A DNA stretch of 64,000 bases. Origin: JAKFDK01 sp036676195 (lineage in GTDB: Bacteria; Bacillota; Sulfobacillia; Symbiobacteriales; ZC4RG38). A model generated the notes under the pieces. That model was not told where the DNA came from. It made no database searches and saw only the letters and a list, made by a program, of their open reading frames with translations. Shown one piece after another: positions 34,316 through 42,403 of the stretch. The DNA lies in contig JAKFDK010000044.1 in assembly GCA_036676195.1 (NCBI GenBank), positions 1-64,000 of the forward strand. Direction: 5' to 3'. How positions within the stretch are numbered: the stretch's first letter is position 1; every line of letters starts with the position of its first letter. The translations under genes and the position numbers were made by a program.

Positions 34316-35527
34316 GTGCCTGTCTCCCGTAACCTCATCGTTAGCCTCAGCACCGTCGTCCTGCTCATTACCTCCATCAGCGTGGGCTCGTTCACCCTGT
34401 TTTTGCCGTCCATGGAAACCGAGTTTGGCTGGTCGCGCGTCATGGTCACCGTGCCCTATACCGTCGCCATGGTGGCCTGGGGGATTGGTTCCCCGATTTT
34501 TGGCAAGCTGGCCGACGATTTTGGCACCCGTCCGGTTATTCTGGGCGGTACCCTCCTGATGGCCGCAGGGTTCCTGGGGATGGGTCTGGCACAGAACCTG
34601 TGGCAACTGACCCTGTGTTTTGGGATTTTGGTCGGGCTGGCGATGGGGGCGTGTGGTCTCTCTATCATCTCGCTCCTGGTGGCCAAACATTTCGATGCCG
34701 CCAGTCGGGGCCGGGCTGTGGGGCTGGTGCAGATGGCATCGCCACTGAACGCGCTCCTGCTGGCACCGGTCCTGTTCATGTTGATCGAGAAAAGCAACTG
34801 GCGGATGGCCGCCCTGTTCATTGGCGCGCTGCTGCTGTTCATTGCTTTTCCACTGGCCTGGATCGGCGCCCGTGACCCCAGGGCGCCCCACCCCGCCGAG
34901 CGGGCCCGCATCGGGTGGCGGGCGTGCTTGCCCTACCTGCGGGATAAAACCATTATGGCCCTGTTCCTGGCCCGCCTGGCCTGTGGCCTGGCCTTTTACC
35001 AGATTGCCCACCTGGTCCCGCTGGCGATCAGCAAGGGGGTCGAACCCGCCGTGGCGGCCCTGGCGGTCAGTGTTTTCGGCGGCTCAGCCGTGCTCATGAC
35101 ATTCCTTTCCGGTTGGCTGGCCGACCGGTACGGACGAGGACGTGTGCTGGGTATCACCTATTTCCTGCGTGGCATCGGCACCATCGGGCTGGCTTTTGCG
35201 GTGCCGAATGAAACGTGGCTGTTTCTGTTGGTGGTGGTTGGTATCGGACCCACCTACGGTACGGTTGCCGTCAACAACGTGATGTTCTTTGAGGCGATTG
35301 GTCCCAAACTGGCCGGCATGATCCTGGGGATAAGTTTCATCGTACACCAGGTGGGTGCAGCCGGCGGACCGCTGGTGGGCAGCATCGCCTACGACATGAC
35401 TGGAACCTATGATGTTTATACATTTGTCATCGGGCTTGTTCTCCTGGCCACAGGTGCCATCACCTATAAGATCAAGGATGTATCCAACGCGGTGCCGCGC
35501 CAGGCGGTCGCCGAAGCAGCGCAGTGA
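34316..35527 (+). CDS. MFS transporter, monocarboxylate (OFA/MCT)-like
   Basis: A 403-residue permease with 12 predicted helices. The loop between helices 2 and 3 reads FGKLADDFGTRPVI and that between 8 and 9 LSGWLADRYGRGRV. Overall pattern (PSMETEFGWSR near the N-terminus) resembles the MCT/OFA group that moves small carboxylates. GTG 34316 is chosen since AAAGGAG lies 7 nt upstream; ATG 34310 is only 1 nt from it. Intact, unlike the three MFS remnants at the left of the window. It could carry an organic acid for the nearby catabolic genes. Confidence 0.85.
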   Translation: MPVSRNLIVSLSTVVLLITSISVGSFTLFLPSMETEFGWSRVMVTVPYTVAMVAWGIGSPIFGKLADDFGTRPVILGGTLLMAAGFLGMGLAQNLWQLTLCFGILVGLAMGACGLSIISLLVAKHFDAASRGRAVGLVQMASPLNALLLAPVLFMLIEKSNWRMAALFIGALLLFIAFPLAWIGARDPRAPHPAERARIGWRACLPYLRDKTIMALFLARLACGLAFYQIAHLVPLAISKGVEPAVAALAVSVFGGSAVLMTFLSGWLADRYGRGRVLGITYFLRGIGTIGLAFAVPNETWLFLLVVVGIGPTYGTVAVNNVMFFEAIGPKLAGMILGISFIVHQVGAAGGPLVGSIAYDMTGTYDVYTFVIGLVLLATGAITYKIKDVSNAVPRQAVAEAAQ

Positions 35528-35581
35528 CCCAAACCCACCCCGCCCCGTACGATGCATGAAGACTACAGGGAGGTGTGGGCT

Positions 35582-36232
35582 GTGGCCTCAACCCCGTCTG
35601 CGTTGCCCCTGGCTGTAGGCCAGGTACCGGCCGAGCAGCGTTGTACCCTGCCTCGGGTCCGCCCGTCGCTGGCCGAGCCCCTGCGCCCTGCGCCCGACTT
35701 TGTGGCCCCTGCCTATACCGGCGGCGGCAGCAGCGAGCAGGTGCGCCTGTCTGACTTCCGGGGCGAGTGGTTGGTGCTCCACTTTTACATCGGTGACCAT
35801 ACCTACGTCTGACCGACCGAACTGGCGGCAGTGGCCGTGCGCCACCCTCAGTTCCGGGCCATGGGCGCCCGAGTCCTGGCGATCAGCACCGACAGTGTGG
35901 AGTCTCATGCCGTGTTTACCCAGGTTTCGCCCTCAGGGCGACAGATCAATTTCCCGCTGCTTTCGGACCACACCGGCCAGATCAGCGCCGCCTACGGTGT
36001 GCTGGACCCCTGGCGGGGAACTGCCCAACACGCCACCGTGTTCATTGATCCGGACGGCTATGTGCAGGCGGTGCTGATTTACCCCCGCACGGTAGGCCGC
36101 AACATCGACGAAGTGCTGCGGATCCTGGCCGGGTTGCAGGCACATGCCGCCACCGGCCTGCAGATCCCGGCCCAGTGGCAGCCGGGGCAGGCGGGGATTC
36201 CCCGTGACCTGCGCCTGGCGGGGCGTGTTTAA
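35582..36232 (+). CDS. Peroxiredoxin with selenocysteine (in-frame UGA) at the peroxidatic position
   Basis: A 216-residue peroxiredoxin (AhpC/TSA family) read through one in-frame TGA at 35810-35812, codon 77. The family active site FxVCPTEL is here HTYV-UGA-PTEL, so UGA stands exactly where the peroxidatic Cys is. The frame is intact on both sides, with ISTDSVESHAVF, FPLLSDHTGQISAAYGVL and TVFIDPDGYVQ. The resolving Cys of 2-Cys enzymes (VCPANW) is replaced by Ile (QIPAQW), so it would use an outside thiol. A SECIS-like stem-loop follows the UGA. The first 40 residues are an unusual extension. GTG 35582 has AGGGAGG 6 nt upstream. It would detoxify peroxides. A plain nonsense mutation is the alternative but less likely. 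Confidence 0.85.
35810..35857 (+). promoter_or_regulatory. UGA codon with SECIS-like stem-loop
   Basis: Downstream of the UGA, CGAACTG (35818-35824) pairs with CAGTTC(C)G (35849-35856, one bulge), then after an internal loop GTGGC (35831-35835) pairs with GCCAC (35841-35845) over a CGTGC loop. The apical loop with a G lies about 26 nt after UGA, as in bacterial SECIS elements that recruit SelB. Confidence 0.7.
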
Positions 36233-36265
36233 GCACAACTGAGGCCGCCGGTGTGCTCACCTGAA

Positions 36266-36300
36266 AGAGGTCCGGCGGTTGTTAAAACCGCCGGACCTCT
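36266..36300. terminator. Bidirectional terminator overlapping the end of the cyclo-ligase gene
   Basis: AGAGGTCCGGCGGTT (36266-36280) pairs perfectly with its complement at 36286-36300. The stop and last five codons of the convergent cyclo-ligase gene lie within this stem. It separates the peroxiredoxin gene from the leftward genes. Confidence 0.8.
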
Positions 36301-36863
36301 GCGTCGGTGACGGTGCCGTGCACCAGGATATCATGGGACCCCCGGGGCACCGATGCCGTCTGCACCTGAAAGGCGAAGCAGAAGCCGAATCTGGGCACTT
36401 CCGGCCGGACCAGGGGCAGGAAGCGGTCGTAGTAGCCACCGCCGTAACCCAGCCGACCCCCCTGCCCGTCGAAGGCCAGCCCGGGCACCACCACCAGGTC
36501 CATTTCCTCTGGCTCAACCACCGGTGCGGTGGCCGCCGGTTCGGTCAGCCCGAAGGGACCGGGGACCAGTTCCGCCGGACTGCCCGTGTACTGATGGAAC
36601 ATCATCTGCCGGATACCGGCCCGTCGGGTCACCCGGGGCAGGGCTACCCGCCGGCCCTGGCCCAGGGCTGTGGCAATGGCGTGCTGGGTGTCCACTTCCT
36701 CCGCCATGGCCCAGTAAAAGGCGATGGTCCCCGCCCGGCCGAATTCTGGCAGTTCCACCAGGTGCTGCTGGGCTCGGGCGCTGCGCTGCGCCCGCATAGC
36801 CGCGTCTTCGGCCGCCCGGCGCTGCTGCATGGCTGCCCGCAACGCCGCCTTTTCCTCCCTCAT
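36282..36863 (-). CDS. 5-formyltetrahydrofolate cyclo-ligase
   Basis: A 193-residue enzyme that converts 5-formyl-THF to 5,10-methenyl-THF with ATP. The family marks are an N-terminal basic helix (KAALRAAMQQRRAAE), PEEMDLVVVPGLAFD and the ATP/folate loop GGRLGYGGGYYDRFL near residue 145. Normal length. The preceding ASCH gene ends 15 bp before its start, so the two are co-transcribed. It serves one-carbon metabolism. Confidence 0.92.
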   Translation of the reverse strand: MREEKAALRAAMQQRRAAEDAAMRAQRSARAQQHLVELPEFGRAGTIAFYWAMAEEVDTQHAIATALGQGRRVALPRVTRRAGIRQMMFHQYTGSPAELVPGPFGLTEPAATAPVVEPEEMDLVVVPGLAFDGQGGRLGYGGGYYDRFLPLVRPEVPRFGFCFAFQVQTASVPRGSHDILVHGTVTDAEVRRF

Positions 36864-36878
36864 GCCGCCTGCCCCGCC

Positions 36879-37226
36879 TCAGTCGCCGATTTCAGAGAAG
36901 AACACCACGGTAACGTCAGAGTCCATGCTGATCGGGGCGCTGTAGATCTGCTGGAGGAAGTCAACCGCATCCTGAGCGGTGCGCATCTCCGGGTTTTCGC
37001 CCTCGAGTTCCTCCGCTGTCAGGTCACGGATCGGTTTGACCACGACCTTGTCGATGATGGCGGTAAATACCTTCTTGCGCCGCTTGTAACGGTCACCGTA
37101 GGTGACGAGAACCACGTCCCCGTCATCATACTTGTAGCGTTTATCCCCGAGTCGAATCGTACAGGTCTTATCCCGGCTGACCAGAAAGCCATGATAGACC
37201 GAGGAGTAGAAATTCAGGGCCTTCAA
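36879..37226 (-). CDS. ASCH-domain protein
   Basis: A 115-residue protein with the ASCH fold: a start MKALNFYSSVYHGFLVSRDKT, a TIRLGDKRYKYDDGDVVLVTYG block and YKRRKKVFTAIIDKVVVKPI. ASCH domains bind RNA or modified nucleotides. The TTG start has AAAGGAGG 8 nt upstream. The C-terminal 40 residues, with an acidic TAEELEGENPEM segment, are a local extension. First gene of a two-gene unit with the cyclo-ligase. Confidence 0.75.
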   Translation of the reverse strand: MKALNFYSSVYHGFLVSRDKTCTIRLGDKRYKYDDGDVVLVTYGDRYKRRKKVFTAIIDKVVVKPIRDLTAEELEGENPEMRTAQDAVDFLQQIYSAPISMDSDVTVVFFSEIGD

Positions 37227-37389
37227 CGTAGGCGCCTCCTTTATTTGTCAGGGGCTACCAGCCCGGCCGCCAGGCTGGACAACTACAGCCTGCTTTTTCA
37301 CCCGCTCTACTTTCGCCCGCGGCACACGAACCTCCTGCTATTTTAACCCTGCGACACCAGCCCATGCCGGTCGAGGTGCAAAAGATCAC

Positions 37390-37824
37390 CTAACCGATGG
37401 GGCGCGGCGGGCTGCCACACGGCCCGTGGCCAGCCGCCTGCGCCTGTATTCGGGCGCGGCCGCCACAACGGTCGCATATGTAAACGGCGCCGGCGACGGG
37501 GGGAGCCACTGCCCCCGGTTCTGGCTCCGTGGCTCGACCACACAGGCTGCAGCGTGAAGCCGTGGCGGGCGGGGGCGCTGCCGTTGCTGCCAGCCCGGGG
37601 TTCACCACCGGCCGGGCCCGCAGTCGCCGCAGGAGGTCCAGGCTCACGTAGGCATTTAACCGCAGCACCTCGAAATCGGGGTGCCGGGTGTGAATTTCCG
37701 CCACCGCGTCCGGGCGGTGGTTCTGGGCCGCGGCCAGTGAATAATGGTTTTCATCTACTCCCTCCTCAGGTAATCCCGTCTGTACAGACTGGAAAAACCC
37801 CTTGGAGGTTCGGCAGCCAGACAC
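37390..37824 (-). CDS. Putative small zinc-finger-like protein
   Basis: Probably a real gene of about 120-144 residues. The coherent part starts near ENHYSLAAAQNHRPDAVAEI and has a helical N-half followed by an Ala/Pro linker and two Cys pairs, CSLCGR and CDRCGG, likely a zinc ribbon. The start is unclear: GTG 37824 lies right behind the biotin carboxylase terminator, while GAGGAGGG around 37757 suggests initiation near 37750, where there is no standard in-frame start codon. No family recognised. Confidence 0.45.
   Translation of the reverse strand: MSGCRTSKGFFQSVQTGLPEEGVDENHYSLAAAQNHRPDAVAEIHTRHPDFEVLRLNAYVSLDLLRRLRARPVVNPGLAATAAPPPATASRCSLCGRATEPEPGAVAPPVAGAVYICDRCGGRARIQAQAAGHGPCGSPPRPIG
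37778..37789. promoter_or_regulatory. 12-bp palindrome, possible operator
   Basis: GTCTGTACAGAC is a perfect palindrome between the biotin carboxylase terminator and the Cys-pair protein. Position suits an operator of the latter; no known regulator matches by eye. Confidence 0.3.
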
Positions 37825-37833
37825 AGAAAATGC

Positions 37834-37866
37834 AGGGCCGCCCCCGCTCGAAGCCGGGGCGGCCCT
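37834..37866 (-). terminator. Intrinsic terminator of the biotin carboxylase unit
   Basis: AGGGCCGCCCC (37834-37844) pairs with GGGGCGGCCCT (37856-37866). On the minus strand the stem is followed by GCATTTTCTG. It lies 15 bp after the biotin carboxylase stop. Confidence 0.8.
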
Positions 37867-37880
37867 GGTACGCCAGGCGC

Positions 37881-39236
37881 TTACTTGAGGCCCAGGAAGT
37901 CTTCCAGCCAGGTGGTGCTGAACTTGCCCGCCTGGAAGTCGTCGTTGGTGAGGATGCGCTGGTGCACAGGCATCGTGGTCTTGATGCCTTCAATCTTGAA
38001 TTCGCCCAGGGCCCGCAGCATCCGGGCCACCGCCTCGTCGCGGTTCTCGGCCCAGACCACCAGCTTGCCCACCAGCGAGTCGTAGAAGGGTGCCACCTTG
38101 TACCCGGGGTAGAGCATCGAGTCAAACCGGACCCACGGGCCGCCGGGCGGCTCATAAACGGAAACAGTGCCGGTGGATGGGAAAAGCTTGTTATCCGGAT
38201 CCTCGGCGTTAATGCGGGCTTCCAGGGCGTGGCCCCGGAAGGAGATGTCCTCCTGCTTGTACCGCAGAGGTTCACCGGACGCCACCCGGATCTGCTCCTT
38301 CACAATGTCCACTCCGGTGATCAGTTCCGTCACCGGATGCTCCACCTGGACCCGGGTGTTCATTTCAATGAAGAAGAACTCACCGGTGCTGTCGTCCAGC
38401 AGGAACTCACAGGTGCCGGCATTGGAGTAGTTCACTGTTTTGGCCGCCGCCACCGCGGCGGCGTGGACCTGGGCAGCCTTCTCCCGGCTGATGGACGGCG
38501 CCGGCGCCTCTTCGAACAACTTCTGCCGACGGCGCTGCAGGGAGCACTCGCGCTCACCCAGGTGAATCACGTTGCCATGCTTGTCCCCCAGGATCTGCAC
38601 CTCAATGTGCCGGGCGACCTCCAGGTAACGTTCCAGGTAAACGTCGGTGTTGCCAAAGGCGGCGCCGGCCTCTGAGGCGGCCCGCTCCAACTGCTGGCGC
38701 AGGTCATCGGCATTACGGGCAATGCGAATGCCACGGCCGCCGCCACCGCCGGACGCCTTGATCAGAATCGGATAACCGATGCTTTCGGCCGCCTGCAGGG
38801 CCTCTTCGACCGAACTCACGGTCCCGTCCGACCCGGGAACGACTGGCACGCCGGCCTGCTTCATGAGTTCACGGGCGCGGTCCTTAATCCCCATCGCCCG
38901 GATGGCATCAGCCTCCGGGCCAATAAACGTAATGCCCCAGTGCTTGCATGCCTCGGCAAAGAACGGATTCTCTGCCAGGAAGCCGTAACCGGGGTGGATG
39001 GCGTCCGCCTTGGCGGCACTGGCAGCCGTAATGATCGCCGGAACGCTCAGGTAACTCTGATTGGTCGGGGCCGGACCGATGTAATGCGCTTCGTCGGCCA
39101 GCTTGACGTGCAGGGCATCCTTGTCCGCTTCGGAATAGACGGCCACCGTGGCGATTCCGAGTTCCCTGCAGGCGCGGATGATGCGGACGGCAATCTCGCC
39201 GCGGTTTGCTACGAGGACCTTCTGAAACATTGCCAA
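37881..39236 (-). CDS. accC: Biotin carboxylase subunit (acetyl/propionyl-CoA carboxylase)
   Basis: A 451-residue biotin carboxylase: N-domain starting FQKVLVANRGEIAVRIIRAC, ATP-grasp core with the Gly loop KASGGGGGRGIR and catalytic EMNTRVQVEHPVTE, and the C-domain with RINAEDP. It carboxylates biotin on the carrier protein using ATP and bicarbonate. The matching carrier and carboxyltransferase are at 43661-45654 on the same strand, separated by the peptide cassette. So the complete enzyme is probably a propionyl-CoA carboxylase. Confidence 0.93.
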   Translation of the reverse strand: MAMFQKVLVANRGEIAVRIIRACRELGIATVAVYSEADKDALHVKLADEAHYIGPAPTNQSYLSVPAIITAASAAKADAIHPGYGFLAENPFFAEACKHWGITFIGPEADAIRAMGIKDRARELMKQAGVPVVPGSDGTVSSVEEALQAAESIGYPILIKASGGGGGRGIRIARNADDLRQQLERAASEAGAAFGNTDVYLERYLEVARHIEVQILGDKHGNVIHLGERECSLQRRRQKLFEEAPAPSISREKAAQVHAAAVAAAKTVNYSNAGTCEFLLDDSTGEFFFIEMNTRVQVEHPVTELITGVDIVKEQIRVASGEPLRYKQEDISFRGHALEARINAEDPDNKLFPSTGTVSVYEPPGGPWVRFDSMLYPGYKVAPFYDSLVGKLVVWAENRDEAVARMLRALGEFKIEGIKTTMPVHQRILTNDDFQAGKFSTTWLEDFLGLK

Positions 39237-39254
39237 CCTCCCGGAGTATAGCCG

Positions 39255-39515
39255 TTAACGCGGCCGCATGGCGAAGGAACGGCGGGCCAGGTGCTGCTCC
39301 ACCCGCCCGGACATGGCCCAGGCTGAGGGGGCCGGCGCCGGGGTCAACGGGGTGATGGAGCGAATGGCAAAGCGTCCCGGCTCGGTCCCCAACACCACCG
39401 CCAGCACGGAGGAGATGGCTGCGACCACATCCAGAGGCGCTCCGCTCACGGTCTGCTGCTGCAACGCCGGACCCACCTTTCCACTAAGGGAAATACCTTC
39501 TCTATTAAACCACAT
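39255..39515 (-). CDS. Small conserved-looking protein upstream of biotin carboxylase
   Basis: An 86-residue protein, 18 bp before the biotin carboxylase gene. The central part VVAAISSVLAVVLGTEPGRFAIRSI followed by a Pro/Ala linker and a basic tail WAMSGRVEQHLARRSF resembles the small accessory proteins found beside decarboxylase and carboxylase genes in anaerobic Firmicutes, with an OadG-like tail but no clear membrane span. The start is uncertain (ATG 39515, or TTG about 39467 with AAAGGTGG). It may help assemble the carboxylase. Confidence 0.5.
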   Translation of the reverse strand: MWFNREGISLSGKVGPALQQQTVSGAPLDVVAAISSVLAVVLGTEPGRFAIRSITPLTPAPAPSAWAMSGRVEQHLARRSFAMRPR

Positions 39516-39581
39516 CTTCCCGGCGGGGGGAAGTGCGGCCGTTAGTACCAGGTATTAAGCCACGGCTTACTCCGGTCCGGT

Positions 39582-40130
39582 TCAGCCGTCCAGGCCCGGC
39601 CACTCACCGATCACTTCCGCCCCCTCCGCCCCATCCCGCTGGCCCTGGCGGCAGAGTAGCCGGAAGTCCTCCGCCGCCATGATGGTATGAAGGCTGGCTG
39701 GCGACAGTTCCCCGGCACCTCCGGTCAGTTCCACCAGCCCTGCCAGCACCGGCCCGCCGGCGTGCAGCCCCGGGGTTGCCGCCGGCCCTGCCGTTGCCGC
39801 AGCGGCCTGGGCAGCCGGGTCATGATCCGGCAGCACCGCCACGTTCAGCGCCCGGGTATTACCGCCGGTACCGCGGTTCTGGCCCGCTCCCAGGGCCCAT
39901 TCCACTTCCCGGCAGAGGTCAGCCAGCCGCTCCGGCCCCAGGTCCGTGTCCGCTGCCACCACCACCCCCAGCAGCGGCGGGCCGTCGGCCTGCCGCTGGC
40001 CCTGGCGGACACTGCTCAGGTGGCGAATCCGGCATTCGCTGCCATACGACATCAGCATGTTGACCCCCCGCACCAGATGCCCGAGCTGATCGCCTTCTGC
40101 CGAAATCAGGCCAAGGTAGACCCGTCGCAC
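39582..40130 (-). CDS. HPPK (FolK)-like protein lacking catalytic aspartates
   Basis: A 182-residue protein whose first 115 residues align with 6-hydroxymethyl-dihydropterin pyrophosphokinase: RVYLGLISAEGDQLGHLVRGV at the start and LLGVVVAADTDLGPERLADLCREVEWALG in the middle. Where FolK has RTLDLDIMLF, with the two Mg-binding Asp, this has TRALNVAVL, so both Asp are gone, and the GSN loop near the N-terminus is ISA. The last 65 residues are unrelated. It is likely a pseudoenzyme with a binding or structural role. GTG 40130 has GGGAGG 10 nt upstream. Confidence 0.55.
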   Translation of the reverse strand: MRRVYLGLISAEGDQLGHLVRGVNMLMSYGSECRIRHLSSVRQGQRQADGPPLLGVVVAADTDLGPERLADLCREVEWALGAGQNRGTGGNTRALNVAVLPDHDPAAQAAAATAGPAATPGLHAGGPVLAGLVELTGGAGELSPASLHTIMAAEDFRLLCRQGQRDGAEGAEVIGEWPGLDG

Positions 40131-40333
40131 GCTCCGGTCCCTCCCTGCTGTTATGGCGGACACTGGTCTCCGCTGCATGTTTAGGGCCACCCGGTCGCTC
40201 AGGGTGGCCACTGAACCGATCAAAGGACCCTATTATTGGCGAGACTGGTTCAGCAGTAGCGTGCGGTCCGTCCAGCCTTCTTATGCGTCGGAGCAACGGT
40301 GCGGCGGGAGGGCAATCCCTAAAGAAATTGTTC

Positions 40334-40358
40334 ATGCCTCCCCATAGCGGGGAGGCAT
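40334..40358 (-). terminator. Terminator at the end of the peptide cassette
   Basis: ATGCCTCCCC (40334-40343) pairs with GGGGAGGCAT (40349-40358), loop of 5 nt. On the minus strand it is followed by GAACAATTTCTTT. It lies just past the last cassette gene and ends that transcript. Confidence 0.75.
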
Positions 40359-40366
40359 AAGGTAAC

Positions 40367-40969
40367 TCAAGGCTGGACGTCTGTTAACTCGACATCCGGT
40401 TCATCAGCCCATGCTGTTGGCCCGGACACTTCAGCTAGACCACCAATAGCCTGCGTGATGGGAGTATCCTCACAGGGGAGAACCTCTGTGACCCTGAACG
40501 AGTCGATGGTCCAGTCAACGGTATTCCAAACGGCTATACCTCTCAGACCCACTCGATAATAGAGCCTGGTACCCAGCTTCCGGGCGAGTTCGGGAGTAGC
40601 GGCACACGAAATGCTATACCCCTCATCGAGAGTGATGCGAATTTTGGGTTCGACCCACCTACTCGGTTTACGACACCGTAGATGTCGGTCTCGCCAGTTA
40701 CTACAGGAACTTTTAGCTTGAGGTCCGACAGGGGATCCAGTACGCAAAGCGGGTCTTGGCGGGGTGCATCGGCTAACTCGATGGCCGTCTTGCGTTTTCG
40801 AGCTAGATGAAGAATTGACTCGACAACATCTCTTGTTGGCTCCGGCAGTGAGTAGGCTCTGTCCTGTGCCACCGCCTCTGTGAACACATGCCAGACCTTT
40901 TGGACCCGATCTGCCTCATTCGAGCCGAATTGGAGGACGGTACTTCCATGTGCAATGCTGAGTGGGGAG
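40367..40969 (-). pseudogene. Hypothetical cassette gene, frameshifted
   Basis: Two minus-strand frames join into one protein of about 190 residues. The first part (to about 40640) reads NEADRVQKVWHVFTEAV through PVVTGETDIYGVVNRVGG; the second continues VEPKIRITLDEGYSISCAATP through a strand-rich domain to the stop at 40367. The change of frame falls inside a single strand-rich domain at about 40640, so it is one gene with a 1-nt indel or a read error. No clear start codon is present, so the N-terminus may be lost too. The strand-rich C-half is unknown. It is last in the cassette. Confidence 0.5.
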
Positions 40970-40998
40970 GTCGGCTGCGGGACGGCACCGCAGCCGAC
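40970..40998 (-). terminator. Hairpin inside the peptide cassette
   Basis: GTCGGCTGCGG (40970-40980) pairs perfectly with CCGCAGCCGAC (40988-40998), loop of 7 nt. It lies between the membrane protein gene and the last, broken gene. No T-run; it may protect upstream mRNA or limit read-through. Confidence 0.4.
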
Positions 40999-41054
40999 TA
41001 AGGCACATAACTTAGCGGCCGATGTTGATTGTGGGCGCCCACAGCATATGCAGA

Positions 41055-41762
41055 TTAGCGAACTGAACTCATGATCAAAGCTTGCAGTAGTGTAAGTCCA
41101 TAGAGTCCAGCCGTCACAATTAGAGACTTCTTCACCGGGACCCGGTGAACAATGCCATATCCCAGAATGAAAAGCCCAAGAAACCATAGATTTAGTAAAT
41201 CCAAAGACATAAGGAAGGTCCGGATCCATCCCGAATAATTCGGTGGAAGAAATACCTCCGGACCGATTGAGATGCCGGAAATCATACTCGGTGGGATAAG
41301 ATGGGCCAAAATCGCTTTCAAGATTGCTCCACAGATAAACGAAGGCAGGGTGCAGTGCAAAACCAGGGAGTACAACTTACTAAACCGAACCCGCACCGAG
41401 AGTAACGAACTCATCACCTGTGCCACAAAGGCCATGACATATGCCTGAATTAACGGGGTGGTAAAGGGCGAAATATATGCTGCAAGCGCCACGGCAATCT
41501 TTGCGGCAGTTGCGATGACAACAGGCAATTCCTGGCCTGAGTTACGGATTTGCTCAAAAGCCTGCATCTGCTCAAGTGTCAGTAGATTACCAATCAACAG
41601 ACCTACTGCACCGTAAAAATAGGCCAATCCCCAATTCCAACGATCCTTGAGTTCCACAAACAAGCGCTGCGGCTGCCCGAATACGAGAAACGGTCGAAGA
41701 CCGGGTGAGGTGCGAGTAGCTACTGTTTCAGCCTTCCGATTGGCTATCTTGCGCGCTCTCAT
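41055..41762 (-). CDS. Five- to six-span membrane protein of the peptide cassette (Yip1-like)
   Basis: A 235-residue membrane protein. The N-terminal 35 residues are basic, then LFVELKDRWNWGLAYFYGAVG enters a first span, and at least four further hydrophobic spans follow, the last near the C-terminus. The opening LVFGQPQRLFVELKDR resembles Yip1-domain proteins. ATG 41762 overlaps the stop of the preceding small gene (ATGA) and has GGAGG 5 nt upstream; the longer frame to 41915 runs back through that gene. It may serve immunity or export for the peptides. Confidence 0.65.
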   Translation of the reverse strand: MRARKIANRKAETVATRTSPGLRPFLVFGQPQRLFVELKDRWNWGLAYFYGAVGLLIGNLLTLEQMQAFEQIRNSGQELPVVIATAAKIAVALAAYISPFTTPLIQAYVMAFVAQVMSSLLSVRVRFSKLYSLVLHCTLPSFICGAILKAILAHLIPPSMISGISIGPEVFLPPNYSGWIRTFLMSLDLLNLWFLGLFILGYGIVHRVPVKKSLIVTAGLYGLTLLQALIMSSVR

Positions 41763-41935
41763 TTGGTCCTCCAGGAGCGCACGGCAAACAGTACGAGTGG
41801 TATGGTCATGGCTGCGATGCCAGTGGCCTGGGCTGTATGCCCCTGCACAAGCTGCTGACTGGCAAAAAGCAATGGCAGTATCGCCACAACTGATAAAACA
41901 ATGCGCACCACCCAAACAAAACCACTAGCCCCCAT
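41759..41935 (-). CDS. Small two-span membrane protein of the peptide cassette
   Basis: A 58-residue protein with two hydrophobic spans (FVWVVRIVLSVVAILPLLFA and GIAAMTIPLVLFAV) and a basic tail SWRTK, the size and layout of many bacteriocin immunity proteins. ATG 41935 has GGGAGG 7 nt upstream. It is coupled to the next membrane protein by ATGA. An immunity function is inference from size and place. Confidence 0.6.
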   Translation of the reverse strand: MGASGFVWVVRIVLSVVAILPLLFASQQLVQGHTAQATGIAAMTIPLVLFAVRSWRTK

Positions 41936-42013
41936 GCCAATACCTCCCTCATCAAACTTCAAATCCGGTGCGGGATGGCGAAACGCCACCCCGCACCACC
42001 TCCGTTCATGATG

Positions 42014-42394
42014 CTAACTACACCCGACGATGTCACAGATTGCCGAACCCGTTGTAGCTGCCGACACCCCACCAAGAAACAAGGCACCGGCAGTTCCAGC
42101 TTCAGCCGCCAGGGTCAAGCCAGAGACGATTCCAACTACGCCGATCAAGCCAACGACCGCTACTGCTCCCCCGGCTACGATCAGGCCAATCCCCACAGCC
42201 TGCCAGACAGTAAGCCCGCCCTGGATTTGCTGCATGTGCTCCGTTGACAACTGATACGCCTCAGCCGGGGCGTTCCTGGCAGCCAGGAACAGGTCGGTGC
42301 TCGGTTTGGCACTTACAGTTGATGTCAACATTCCCAGTAACATGAGTACCACAACAAGAATCCCAGCCACGCTCTGCCTGAACAATACGTTCAC
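42014..42394 (-). CDS. Bacteriocin-like peptide precursor with Sec-like N-terminus and double-Gly leader (peptide B)
   Basis: A 126-residue precursor. Residues 1-29 look like a Sec signal (SVAGILVVVLMLLGMLTSTVSA). After a 20-residue spacer the leader end LSTEHMQQIQGG fits the double-glycine consensus LSxxELxxIxGG. The remaining 66 residues form a long Gly/Ala/Val-rich hydrophobic stretch with GxxxG-like repeats and end CDIVGCS with two Cys. This is a class II bacteriocin-type core. GTG 42394 nearly touches its AAGGGG site, so TTG 42385 is the better start by spacing. It lies 9 bp after the sister gene. Having both a Sec-like signal and a GG leader is unusual. Confidence 0.7.
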   Translation of the reverse strand: MNVLFRQSVAGILVVVLMLLGMLTSTVSAKPSTDLFLAARNAPAEAYQLSTEHMQQIQGGLTVWQAVGIGLIVAGGAVAVVGLIGVVGIVSGLTLAAEAGTAGALFLGGVSAATTGSAICDIVGCS

Positions 42395-42403
42395 ACCCCT
42401 TCG

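Noticed and set aside
35552..35812. Separate small gene ending at the TGA of the peroxiredoxin
   Set aside because: The same frame continues past the TGA with the rest of the peroxiredoxin fold, and the TGA sits on the catalytic residue; one selenoprotein explains both parts better.
40543..41229. N-terminal part of the 40543-41229 frame as the true start of the last cassette gene
   Set aside because: Its first 95 residues overlap the membrane protein gene and the 40970-40998 hairpin and have no protein-like pattern; only the part after about 40969 looks coding.
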